Source of the DNA: Euborellia annulipes
Lineage: Eukaryota > Arthropoda > Insecta > Dermaptera > Anisolabididae
NCBI GenBank assembly: GCA_023213315.1
Contig: JAKCPI010031693.1
Coordinates: forward strand, 1-64,000
Direction: 5' to 3'
Length of the DNA: 64,000 bases
In this document: in pieces, positions 1 through 12,143 of the stretch
How the letters are laid out: each line of letters begins with the position of its first letter
How positions within the stretch are numbered: position 1 is the first letter of the stretch
Made by a program: the position numbers and the translations under genes
Notes under the pieces: model-generated
Databases searched by the model: none
Told to the model about the DNA's origin: nothing
The model's input: the letters and a program-made list of their open reading frames with translations, nothing else

Positions 1-919
1 AGTGGCTGTTTATTTATACAACCGGAAAAGGAGTAGCCATGTCTCCAATTTTTCACAGATTAATGAAATCGCTTTCTTGAAAATTTTATTATCCCATCAT
101 CCGGGAACTAAACACTTTTGAACTGTTGATGGGATAATAAAATTTTCTCGAAACGTCTCGTTGATTTGTGAAAATTAGAGACTTTATATTTTATGACTGC
201 TCCTGCTTCTTTTTCTGTTTTCTGTTACTTTTACTTTCTTTTAACTCTATATATGTTAATATATTTAGAAAATATTGGATTCAAGGTCAAAAATTCGATG
301 TCGAGATTTTGATGGATATACACGTTTTGAGGTCCCCCTCTTAAGTTGTGTACTGTGAGACTATCACACCATATTTTTAAATTTAGTGTCTTTTCGGGAC
401 CATTTCGACGTTAGCTCGTTATAAAGCCCTTGGGACTCCTGGTAAAAACAAAATACTTTTAATGTCAAGTTCAACCATCTCTGAATCACAGCCTGATATT
501 CTTATTTTCAGTAAGAATGAAAGGTTGGACGGAAGTGTTTCGGAATTATCGAGGAGAAGAAGAAATGTGGATGGTCACCCAGGCAGGATCGTGCCTGCCC
601 ACCTGATCCCATTCTGAACGCCCAACTACGAGACACATCATCCGTGTTCTACTTACTATATACATTTAATCTTGATGTAAAAAAAAAAAATTAATTTTGT
701 TTATCAAGTTCCATCGTGTGATTGTTGAGGGAATTTTTATTACTCAAACCGTTCCTATTTATTTCAATTAAAAGAGAGAGAATTTAATTACAAAGAGAGG
801 AACCGTTGTTTTCTTTTCTTATTTTTGTAAGTTAATTAATTTACACATATTAAAAAAAAATCAATTCTCTTTGTAAATAAAATAATTGGATTGAACTCTT
901 AAAATTCCACAAATGTACA

Positions 920-1120
920 TACATAAATGAGAGAGGCGAGAGTGCTGGTGCTGTGATGTAGACAAGAATAAATGGTGTCCAGTCCCTTTGGGGGTTTCCG
1001 CAGACAAACGACCCTCGTGACGGGCAATTTCCCATTTGAGGACCGCGGTTTCCTCCCATTCCCATGTCTGCTGCTGTTACTGCAATCCCATTTACCACCT
1101 CCATCACTGTCCCAGAAAAC
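920..1120 (-). other. GC-normal open stretch, possible exon, unassigned
   Basis: An island of balanced composition in AT-rich DNA, open in two minus-strand frames (one reads VMEVVNGIAVTAADMG.. and CGNPQRDW). It has an acceptor-like ..TGGGACAG near 1102 and a GTATGT donor near 925. It could be an exon of an unknown minus-strand gene or a relic. No homology recognised. Confidence 0.2.
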
Positions 1121-1490
1121 AATATCACTGTTATTGGAAATACATTGTATGTATCAACTTGCAAAAGTATATCCATCATTCTGATCAATTTCCATTCAGT
1201 CATTCGTTCGTTCTTTTTTTTTTTATATCATTTACAAATATTTCTCTCTAATTTATGTCCATATTTTTTTTATTACATCGTGAATCTTTAGAAGACAATT
1301 TATTTTTTTTTATAGTAATTATTTTTACTTTTTCGTAAACGAAGTAGAGAAATTGTTAAAAAATTTGTCTTATGGATTTTTAAAATTGTAGATCTGTATC
1401 AACTTTTAAAATATAATCTTGAAAATCTAAATCAATTAAGCAATATTAATTAAACAAAAAACTTCACTGCAAACAAATTTATAAATTTTA

Positions 1491-2275
1491 TTTCTTTATC
1501 TTATCTATATATATGCAATATATATATATAGAGAGAAAGTATTGGATTCATGACAAAATTCGTTGTCAAGATTTTGATGAAAATACACGTTTTGAGATTC
1601 CGCAAAATGGTGTGTCGGTGTGTGATCAAAAAAAAAAGTATGATTGAAATGAGCTACGAGATTGAAATTTTATATTTAAGTCTTACTGAGGTGTGAAAAC
1701 AAGCTTTTAAATAAAATCGGCAAAAAATACGAGTACGTTCCTGATGTACTTTTTCAGTGTTTTTTTTTTCCGATTTTCTAAAAATTCACTCTTACGATTT
1801 TGATTAAAATTTTAGATGCTCTTCAAAATGTATATTCTCATTTTACTTGAAATTGTTTGAAGCACACTTTATTCTTGTACTTAATAGGAATGATAGCAGC
1901 CAAAATATGAATATTTTTCTATGTTTAAAAATTATATTTCATAAAAAAAAAAACACACACACTCTTTTTGGTTACAGAAGCCATTTAGGGGTTGAATTTA
2001 TTTATATAACATTTGTTATATATATAAATACATGTATCGATGACTACCGGGGGACGTCCCACACGCTGATTGCTCGGGGTCACCAATCCTCGTGCTTGAC
2101 ATTACTTAACCGTTGCGCCCCCCCCCCCCCAGACAATTTTATCTTGAATTCACTACCGGAAACTAAATAAATGTCTATACAAAAAATCTAGATTGACAAG
2201 CACAGAACACAACTTTCAATTACTGAAGTGAAGAGAAAGTTGTATGCTATGCGATTAGCCACACCAGATTTTTTC
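1491..2275 (+). repeat. Diverged R1 copy with a SINE-like insertion
   Basis: TA-rich end at 1491-1545, body to about 1935, an inserted SINE-like block to about 2130, then the R1 tail and a decayed hairpin (2185-2275). Confidence 0.5.
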
Positions 2276-2337
2276 TCTGAATTAGTATTTGCTTTTAATA
2301 ATTCCTCCCCTTACATTCCAATGAAACATATTTTTGC

Positions 2338-2535
2338 CTTCGGGCTTGGAGTAGTTGTTAGCGCGCCTGCTTTGTATACCATTTGGATACCAAATGGCTT
2401 AAATAAGAATTGCCTCAATAGATAATTACTAAAATACTGAGTATCGCATATGGCCTAAGTTGCCGAAAATACTGAGTCTATGTGTTGTGTATAAGTGTGA
2501 GTGGGAAAAAGTGTGAGTGTTTAAAAAAAAAAAAA
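2338..2535 (+). repeat. tRNA-derived SINE (family 1)
   Basis: CGGGCTTGGAGTAGTTG head, GGATACCAAATGGCTTAAAT middle, and TGGCCTAAGTTGCCGAAAA tail with TAAGTGTGAGTG. The B-box part is deleted. Confidence 0.6.
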
Positions 2536-3343
2536 GATTCTTAATCAAGGTTAAAAAAAATTTTTCCCTATTTTTAAGTTAAATGAATCTTCAACAAAAA
2601 AGAAAATAGATAATTTTACAGATCATGAGTTTACATAATAACATTCCGTGTTCAAATTGTCTCTCGTATGTTCAAGTACGCTAATATCAAATTTACATCT
2701 AGATTACTTTTGAGCGTCTCTCCATAAATATAAACATGAAATTTCACTTATACATTCTTTTTTTTTATATATATATATATAAAAGTAAATTCAAAATTTC
2801 TTTTAATAAAAAATTTAATAGTAAATCAACTTGTATAGTAAGTGTGTTGTATTATTATTATTATTTTTATCATTCCAGTTAAAAACGCCACAACGATAAA
2901 AAAAAAAAAAATAAGCATTGTAAATAATAATGACTTTAGAGAAGAATTTTTCTTTTTAGCAAGTGAGATGGAGTTAATAAATAATAATAATAATAATAAG
3001 ACAAAAAAATAAATAAAAAAAAAAAACAAAGAAAGTTAGCGAGTACTCTCAAAATAAAGAGATTAGTATAATAAAAGGGGAGATGAATTTTTTATATTCT
3101 GGAAGCATAAAATTTTAATTTATTATTTTCTTTTGTTAAGAGAAATAAAATTTATTTATTAAAGAATCTTATGGGAATTATTTGTATCAAGAATAAATAG
3201 TAGAAGTAGAGTTCATTTTTTTTTTTTGTCTCTCTAGAGAAACCCCTTAAGCTACGCAACCATTGCGGTTATGCTTGTTTGGTTGCGTTTAGCTGAACTG
3301 CAGGGGAAACCTGATCATCAGATCGTTTTCGGAAACATTTATT

Positions 3344-3390
<47 letters not shown>
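3344..3390. repeat. Long poly-T tract
   Basis: A run of more than 40 T, possibly the tail of a minus-oriented retroposed sequence. Length likely polymorphic or uncertain in assembly. Confidence 0.7.
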
Positions 3391-3393
<3 letters not shown>

Positions 3394-4934
3394 CAATTTC
3401 CTATGTCGTTTTAATCAAAATTTTTCTATTATAAAAATTTTGGGTTTATGAATTTTTATATTTTATAACTAAAACTTGAATGACCCATTTCCTAGAGTAT
3501 ACCAAATTTAGGACAACAACCATTTTTATAAAATTTTTTATTCAAAAATCCAAATAGGAAGTTTATCATTTTGATTTAAAAAAAAAGTTTTTGTGAAAAC
3601 ATACTCTGAACTTTTTTTTTTAAGAATTTTCCACAAACATAAATGAATGGGGTTCAACACAATCATGTCGTCAATTAATAAAATTTTCTAAGGCCTCGGT
3701 TAAGCTGATTGTCTGACTTTCAAGTCTTTTCTGTTCTTCAGTTCAGAGTGAGAGGAAGTAGAGATAGTGAAAGAAATTTAAAACTTTAGAAGGCGAGCAA
3801 TTGCAAAATTTTCAAACAGCGAGCAAAAATAAATTTGATGCATTTGCTCGCCGAGGGTGAGCAAGACGGTAAAGGTGCGCAGCCCCCTCGCAAATGAAAA
3901 AACCCGCCTTCAACGGGCTTTTCAACTTGTAAAGTAATAAACTTCCTATTTGGATTTTTTATAGCCTGCTGTTTTTTTACTAAAATAAAAAGAATTTTGT
4001 GCTCTATGTTCAATTTTTGTGCGTGTGCGCACTACTCCTGAATTTATAAAATTTTCGCGAAATTTTATACTCTACTTAATATATCTCCAGTACTTGACTC
4101 TAGATGAAGGGAAAGGGCGAACCACTGTATTGAAACGGGCAGTACTCTGAGGGAATAAACAAAGGTAGTTTCTCAGTAAAAGCTTTGAGTAATTGGTTGA
4201 CTGACCACTCTCAATACTGGAGTTTTATTAAATAGAAGAATAAGATAGGCATGGCTGCCTGTAAGTGCCCTAACTAATAATAATAAATAGAATAGATGCA
4301 CAAGAAAAGTGTACAAGAAAATGAAAAAAATCTTTGACGTACTCTTGCCTCTCTTTTAGAACTTGAAGTATACATTATATTAAAATTTAAGAGTTTATCA
4401 ACTTCTCAGTTATTTACTCCGTGTCGCTATATAAAATTTATATATTTTTTTTAAAGAAATTTCTTTTCTTTAAAAATGTTTCTCTCCTCTCATCGTCTTT
4501 TGGTGAATCAACACAAAACTTGTTTGGTAATTAAACTTTTATCTTACAAGATTCTTAAGTCAAATATTCTATTATTAAAATGGCTACAAGGGCCCCTCTC
4601 TCTCATTCTGAAACTTTGGGGTGGCTAAAAGGATGGATGTGATGGGATACCTCGGTAGAATCTAATTTTTTTATTCTCTTCTTCTTCTTCATTTTGAAAA
4701 AAAGAAGGAAAACTTTTAAGTTTATCTTCTTTATTTATTTAATATATTAAAAAATGCATTTAAAAAAAACGGCGCCTTGAAGGAAATGAGGATTTATATT
4801 GTTAATTTCGAGAAATGTCGAGGGGAGAATCTTTTGAGTTATTATAAGGAAATATTATTCACTAATCTGTTTGTTCTCAGAAGATAACTACAATCACTCG
4901 CACACTCCTACACTTATAATTGTAGTTTTCGCAC

Positions 4935-5145
4935 TAGGGATGGCAAAGGCGCTCGAAAATTCGATTTTCGATTTTGGAATCGACTTTATATTTTTCGATT
5001 CTCGGAATCGATTAATCATTTCGGAAAGTCGACTTTTTAACAATTCTCTAACTCGTGCTTAAGAGATACTCGATTCTAAAAAGTCGATTATTTTCAGTAA
5101 AAGATCGATTTTTGACTAAACTCAGAGTCGATTTTTCCTTGCCTT
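4935..5145. mobile_element. Small hAT-like MITE of TCGATT repeats
   Basis: Left end TAGGGATGGCAAAGG, right end CCTTGCCTT (degraded), flanked by TTTCGCAC (4927-4934, 5146-5153). The interior is a run of ATTCGATTTT/AAGTCGATT units. Confidence 0.6.
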
Positions 5146-5705
5146 TTTCGCACTAATGAAAATACTCTAATAATTTAATTTTTTTTTGTTTGTTTCAGGT
5201 ATCTATCCAATCTGTCTTCATCCTCTTCAGTCATAAATTGATTTCGAAGCAATAACCCCCTTCTCCGTCTACCTTTGGTGAGCTTAATAAATATTTTATG
5301 TATATTTTATTACAAGGTCTATAAAAAGTCTCATTGGTTAAGAGATATGAGTAACCAATGGCTGCCTTTTTTCCCCTCCGGTGTTTGTTGAATTAAACTA
5401 AAGGGAGAATTTAATTAAAATGAAATTGAGACTCTCTAAATAGCCTGCTTAATTAAATCAGTCAATGTTTATTAATTATATTAATATAATTAAATATATA
5501 ATACATACTAAAAAGTAATAAAAAAAGTAATCCGACTATGTCATTGTATTTAATAAAAAAGGGTTTTATATACTGTATTATTAAAATCAGAAAATACCTT
5601 ATTTGGTAACCCAGCATTCTTCTATCATTGACGTTCTCATAAATTGTTCCAGGGGGTGGGAGGGAGTGGATGATGAGCAATTTTTATTTCATGTTAAGTA
5701 AACTT

Positions 5706-6204
5706 ATTATTATTATGGAAGTCTAATTATAGACCATATTTGTGTTAATTATTTATTAAAATAATAATGCTGTACGACGTTTCGGCTTCTTATATATGTA
5801 GTCGTTTTCAAGTACTGACACTTGCTCCGACTCAAGTGAAATAACCTCTAAGAGATACCTACGTGCATTTTATATGCAATGAGGTCAGCGCCATCTACAG
5901 TAATTACCATGAAGTTAGACACAATCATTGTAGATGGATCTGATGATTGTGTCTAACTTAATTGGAATGGAGTTAGACACAATCATTATAGATGGGACTG
6001 ATGATTGTGTCTAACTTCATGGTAATTCCCGGTACTGTAGTTGGAGCTGACGTCATTGCATATAAATTGTCCCTTGAGTCGGAGCCAGTGTCAGTACTTG
6101 AAAACGACTACATATGTATAAGAAGCCGAAACGTCGTACATCATTATAGTTTTAATAAATAATTAACACAAATATGGTCTATAATTAAAAACTACCATAA
6201 TAAT
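5706..6204. mobile_element. Foldback element F1 with hammerhead-like arms
   Basis: Outer arms share TCTAATTATAGACC / GGTCTATAATTA and TTAATTATTTATTA. Inner arms share ACGACGTTTCGGCTTCTTATA and its inverse, plus GACAATCAT-type small palindromes in the centre. Each arm ends in a CGAAACGTCG hammerhead-like 3' core preceded by a decayed stem. Confidence 0.6.
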
Positions 6205-6599
6205 AAATTAATAATAATACAAACGACAAAAAAAATTATTGAGGAATTTGATTATGTATTTTAAATAAATCGAGTTTAAAAAAATAAAATATTAGGGAAC
6301 CTATGAAATAACCTTAGTCTGAAAATTTTTTCTGAAAGGGAGTGTGGGGTTGGATCTTTCGTTCGATTGCCCCCTCTTCTCCAAAAAAATATAGAATAAT
6401 TTTAATTCTATTATCTCTCTCTATTATATTTTTATCTATTTATTTATTTTTGAGATTTGAACTTAGGGCCTCCAAGACCGACTTAAATGACTCTTATTTA
6501 AAAATTCATTAAGCCAAAAAATCAACAATTATAATTACAATAAATATGCCTTGACCAAAAAATACAGCCTATATTTTATACAATAATGTATCTTTAATA

Positions 6600-6761
6600 A
6601 GAGAATTAAATCCACGTATGATAACACAAGATTTTTTGTTTCAATAATTTCAGAAGTCACTTCTGATAATGACACTTGTGTCGAAATGCGTTAAGTGTTA
6701 ATGTTAAATAAATTATTGAAACAAAAACCTTGTGTTATCATCGTACGTGGATTTAATTCTC
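6600..6761 (+). mobile_element. Foldback element with a central hammerhead-like motif
   Basis: Arms of about 53 bp (GAGAATTAAATCCACGTA.. and inverse). The loop (6658-6697) reads CACTT, CTGATAA, T, stem GACAC/GTGTC, GAAATGCGTT, AAGTG, so stem I (CACTT/AAGTG) and stem II both form. The core has A where the catalytic G8 should be. Confidence 0.55.
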
Positions 6762-7922
6762 CTATTAAAGTATAATGTTTCAACTAGAGCCAACGGTTAC
6801 CATTTTAAAATCAATTAATGTATCGTTTAAAAGTCGACATGAATATGGATGGCATAAGATGCCGAAAAGACTTTGAGAAAAAAAACATTAAGTCTAAAAT
6901 AAGTGTATAATTTAGTAGATTGGTTAATTGAATTTATTTTTTTAACGTAAAATAAAAACAAAATAACAAAAAAATAAATAAATAAATAAAAAATCAACGG
7001 GTTTGTAGAAATACAAATAAAAACGATAAAGAAGCAGTATTAAGATTCTTTCCCCTCTGTTTATTACTCTGCTGCTTTAAGTTTTTCATATACTGTATAA
7101 TTATATAATTTATTTATTTATACATAATATTAAAATCTTCAAAGTGAGGCAGGAACTTAGAGTTCCATTTGGTCCACTGATGGATACTAATCTTCCCGTT
7201 TAACACTCCCATAAAAATATCAGACGTAGCGCCTCTCTCATTTTAATTAGAGCCTAGAGGTTGATTTCAGATTCCACTTGAAATGGTGTCATCTTATTTA
7301 GAGATTACATACAATACCGGTTCTACCGTTAACGGAAATTCACTTAAAATAAAATTGCAAAAAATATATGATCCACAAAAAATAACTGGACAGTAAGCTG
7401 TAGGTTTTTTTCGTGGCATAAAGCAAAAAAATATATTGGGGATTTTTTCTTTTTTCATTTGAGACCCAGGGTTAAATTAAAAGCCTAACTTATAATCATT
7501 ACTTGCGGAACTTCTAATCACTAGCACAAGAGGCGAGATCTATATCTCTGATTTTCATCCCAACGAATATCATTGTTATCTAATTTAAAATTCTCACAAA
7601 ATGATAGAAAATTTTTAAATCGTTACTTTAAATAAAATTTCCCAATCACACCTGTTCATTGTTTTTCTTGAGGTTTTGGTACTAATTAGGCCTGCAAGGC
7701 ATATTGAAAATATTTATTTAAAATAATTGGTAACCAATATAAGTAAATAAAACATTTTTATTAATCTAATTAAAGATTAGTCTACACGCCGGTGAAAGTT
7801 ACTCCTCAAACTAGGAAAACCTCCCTATAATTGGAGAAGATGGATAAAAGAAACTGGGCGAAACGGGGCATTGTTTATAAGCTAAAAATATGCTGAAATT
7901 AGAGATAGGAAATGATCTAACT

Positions 7923-7997
7923 TCACGGGGTGCCGGTGGATGGTTCCGGCCAGAGGTCGGTTGGGTTTGAGATGTCTGTCTGCATGCACGAAAGCTC
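7923..7997 (-). CDS. Possible last exon, 24 codons and stop
   Basis: Acceptor ..TTATCTGAG, then ELSCMQTDISNPTDLW and PEPSTGTP followed by TGA. It continues the phase of the transmembrane exon. GC-rich against its flanks. Short, so the call rests mainly on composition and phase. Confidence 0.35.
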   Translation of the reverse strand, partial: ELSCMQTDISNPTDLWPEPSTGTP

Positions 7998-10900
7998 CTC
8001 AGATAAATAAACAGATTAATAACCAAATATGTTGTTAATGCTTACAATTATGAATTTTAGTACCGTATATATAGATATGAGAATATATTAGTATATTTGT
8101 AAATTTTATTTATTGAATGATGAATTAGAAAAGTTACAAGTCAAAGTTGTACGTTAAAAAAAAAAAAAATTATTTTAAAAAGCAAACGTGTTGGGTTGTG
8201 GTACCCCAGCCAGGAATGAGGTTTCTCCCGCCTTCCTTTCTTCATCTCAAAATATAATTTAATATAAATATTTAAAAAAAAAAAGAAAAGAATTATTTAT
8301 TTTTAAAACAAATAAATCTTTTCTTTTTTTAAATAATATAGAAAGAGATAGAGAGAGGGTAGAGCCGGTAGGGGAGGGGGCGTGGCCTCGCCAAGGCTTC
8401 GGCTAGCCTCGCCTTCCTCCGCCGCCGCTCGGGGGCTATAACGCATTTTTGTTACTGCTGCTTTTTGTTACGTGACGTTTTCAGCCAAATCACCCTACCG
8501 TAAGCTGCGTAAAAGAACTTCGTTCCTTCTTTTTTTCTGAATCTATATTATATTGGGAGTTTTTAATTATAGACCTTAAAAATATAAATACTGTACAAGG
8601 ATTTTAGTACTTGGTTTGCTAATCTCTTCAGTCAGAATCAGTAGCGTCAGAATTGATACGTTGTTGTGATTGCTCCTAGTGTTAACTTTCATGGGAATAA
8701 TGCTGAGATGGATTTTGTTTCCTTCCTCAGGAGAGTTGGATAATTTTTTGCCATGAAAAGGGATTTGAACTCGAGTTGTCTTCAACTCTGGATTATAAGC
8801 TTAACTGCTTTATCCCCTCGGCTAATCGCATCCTCGGTCTGCTAATCAAATTCCTTAAATCTTCCTCTTTTATCATTAATATTTCACTCTCTAGAAAATC
8901 TTTTTCTTTTTTGATTCAATTTTTTACTTTCTCTTACCTCTATATATATGTTAATATATAGAGAGAGAAAGTATTGGTTTCATGTCAAAAATTCGATGTC
9001 GAGATTTTGATGGATCTTCACGTTTTGAGGTCCCCTGAATCCAAAAAAGTGGTTTTCGCGACATGGTCTGTCTGTCTGTCTGTCTGTGTGTCTGTCTGTG
9101 AACAAAATATCTCAAGAACGAAAAGAGCTAGGAGGTTGAAATTTTATATTTAAGTTAGGCACCCCCATGGGACGTGACACGAAGCTTTTCAACAAAATTG
9201 GCCAAAAAGTACTAGTACTTTACTGATGCAATTTTTCAGTTTTTTTCGATTTTCTCAAAATTTGCTCCAACGATTTTTTTTAAATTCAAAAATCAATTAT
9301 TTTTTAGGTGCTCTTTCAAATGTATATTCTCATTTTGTGATTGAAATCTTCTGAAGACCACTTTACTCTTGTTCTCCATAGAAAAGATAGGAGAAATGGT
9401 TGCCATTGTAACAAAATATAAACATTTTGCCATACTTATAAATTTTACATCTTGAAAATCGAATGTACCATACTGTCGGAAACTAAATACATGTCGACAC
9501 AAAAAATCTGGTGTGACAAGCACAGAACACAACTTTCGATTACCGAAGGTAAGAGAAAGTTGTGTGCTGTGCGCCAGTCACACCAGATTTTTTTTTATTT
9601 TTTAGTGTTTGTTTATTTTAATTAGAAAGAGGTGCTTGTTTGTAATATATTATCCATTCATATGTGTGTTGGTATTCTGATCCTCAATGGCGACTTCAAA
9701 CAAACATGCTCTGAATAGAAAAAGAAAGAAGCATGAATTATGAAAAGTACACCAGACATATTTTGGACTGTCAATGACGTTAAGCACAAAACGGGAGCAG
9801 AAAATCTTTTCTAGTATGTAAGGCACGTCGATCCATCCCCTCTACATACATATTTATCCTTGTATGAATATTTTTCATATTAAACACAAATGACAATGCA
9901 ATTAGTAATCCAGTTAAGTCTTAAAAAGAGACATTTTGAGATATTAATATTATTTATTATAAGCTTGTGTTAAAGAAGGGTAGATGTAAAAAAAAGAATA
10001 AAAAAATATACATTATTCCCAAATGTCCGTTTGTCTGTTCTCTCTCTGATTTCATACATCCCAAAGGAATTTTTTTTCTTTTTCGAATAAAATTCTCTCT
10101 GAAGAAAACGGACAGAAACAAGAATAAAAAAAAATATATATTTCTTTATACAAATTTTATTCAGCAACGTTTCGGTTTCATAGATAGAAATGACATTAGA
10201 GTGGTTTCTCTATCGGATTTAGAATTCATAAGCCCCTTTCTCTTTTGAGTAGTCAACAATGACTACCTAGGTGTTATGCCAGTTGTATAGCACAGGGGTG
10301 TCCACACTTTGTGATACTTAGAGCCGTATTGAAAAATCGAAAATTTTTAAGAACCAAATCGAAAAAAATTCACCCCTTTGCGGAACCTAAGTTTTCCGCC
10401 TTGCGGCAAATTTTGTTTTTGCCGAACCATCGTTTTCCGCACTGCGAAGAATTTTGTTTTTGCGGAACCAAATTTATGGAATTTTTTTAATTGAGCCGCA
10501 ATAAAACTCATACTTTTATTAAATAAAAGGGATTTGATGGTGTATTTGATTTAAAGTGCGCGTCTCCGGGTTCTAATTTTGGGAGATTCCAGCGGCCACA
10601 ATTTTGAAGCTATCGACCTCAAATTTTTTTTAAATTAAAGCTATTTAAATTATCTATAACTTCTAGAAGCCCTTTTTTTGATTTTCGAAAAAATAAATTT
10701 TTTTTTTAGATTAATCGCATTAAATAAAAGATATTTTTAAAAAATTCGCTCTATATCTTGTAGATAATTAAATTAGTAGTCATTGTGTTGAAAAATAATT
10801 AATTTTTTACCCTTAATTAATTAGCTGGAATCTTTCAAATGAAATGAAATAAATCTCTTGTCTCCCTATGGGAAAAACTAACGCCATCTCCTGCTGCCTA

Positions 10901-12111
10901 GAGAAACTAAATAGTGAATCGTGTTCTAACGGCTTTTCGAGACGCGCACCTTAAATAAGGGCTGGTGCAACCAAATAAAAAAAAATCTGGTGTGACTGGC
11001 GCACAGCACACAACTTTCTCTTACCTTCGGTAATCGAAAGTTGTGTACTGTGCTTGTCACACCAGATTTTTTGTGTCGACGTGTATTTAGTTTCCGACAG
11101 TATGGTACATTCGATTTTCAAGATGTAAAATTTATAAGTATGGGAAAATGTTTATATTTTGTTACCATGGCAACCATTTCTCCTATCTTTTCTATGAAGA
11201 ACAAGAGTAAAGTGGTCTTCAGAAGATTTCAATCACAAAATGAGAATATACATTTTAAAGAGCAACTAAAAAATAGTTGATATATGAATTTTTAAAAAAA
11301 TCGTTGGAGCAAATTTTGAGAAAATCAAAAAAAAACTGAAAAAGTGCATCAGTAAAGTACTAGTACTCTTTGGTCGATTTTGTTCAAAAGCTTCGTGTCA
11401 CGTCCCATGGGGGTGCCTAACTTAAATATAAAATTTCAGCCTCCTAGGTCTTTTCGTTCTTGAGATATTTTGTTCACAGACACACACACACACAGACAGA
11501 CAGACAGACAGACCATGTCGCGAGAACCACTTTTTTGGATTCAGGGGACCTCAAAACGTGAAGATCCATCAAAATCTCGACATCGAATTTTTGACATGAA
11601 TCCAATACTTTCTCTCTCTATATATATTACATATATACATAGGTAAGAGAAAGTAATAAAAAAGCCTTGAAAAGTTTCGAGATATATTTATTGTCTCAGT
11701 CTATCATTTCTATATTGAAATATTGCTTAAAGATGGTCATTTATAATTGTACTAATAACCCTTTTATGCAATATTTCCATACATACTGGTGACGAAAGGC
11801 CCCTCCCCTTATTTTATATATATTAATATATAAATTAATTAATATAATTTCCAAAGTTTATATTACATTTATTCATCGATCGAACCAACTTTATATACAT
11901 ACAGCCACAAAGAGGTAAAAAAAGAAAGAGATAGGGAGTGGGGATTTTTTTTTTTATTTTCGCCAGGATAAACTTCGATAACACACGACCTTTTCTAAAC
12001 CACTTATTTTTCCCTCTTATTCAAGTTCAGAAAGAGAGAGATTCAAATATCGAATTTTTTATCTCACTATTTTATGATAAAGTAAACATGCGGAGAAAAA
12101 AATAAGATGTC

Positions 12112-12143
<32 letters not shown>

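Larger units (their letters stand above)
1..7922. other. Gene-poor repeat region
   Basis: AT-rich, no convincing gene. Holds a foldback at 25-170, an R1 start at about 240-345, R1 with insertion at 1491-2275, SINE at 2338, poly-T at 3344, hAT MITE at 4935, F1 foldback at 5706 and a hammerhead-bearing foldback at 6600. A patch at 573-660 is open on the minus strand (GRSEWDQVGRHDPAW.. then stop) and may be an exon, but this is weak. Confidence 0.5.

Noticed and set aside
573..660. Minus-strand stretch reading GRSEWDQVGRHDPAWV.. then stop
   Set aside because: An acceptor-like site precedes it, but no upstream exon joins in the right phase. Mentioned only in the regional entry.
9293..11280. Matching 79-aa open frames at 9293-9532 (minus) and 11041-11280 (plus)
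   Set aside because: Both lie in the same place of two R1 copies; the similarity is that of the repeat itself. Other R1 copies have stops in this frame, so it is not a gene.
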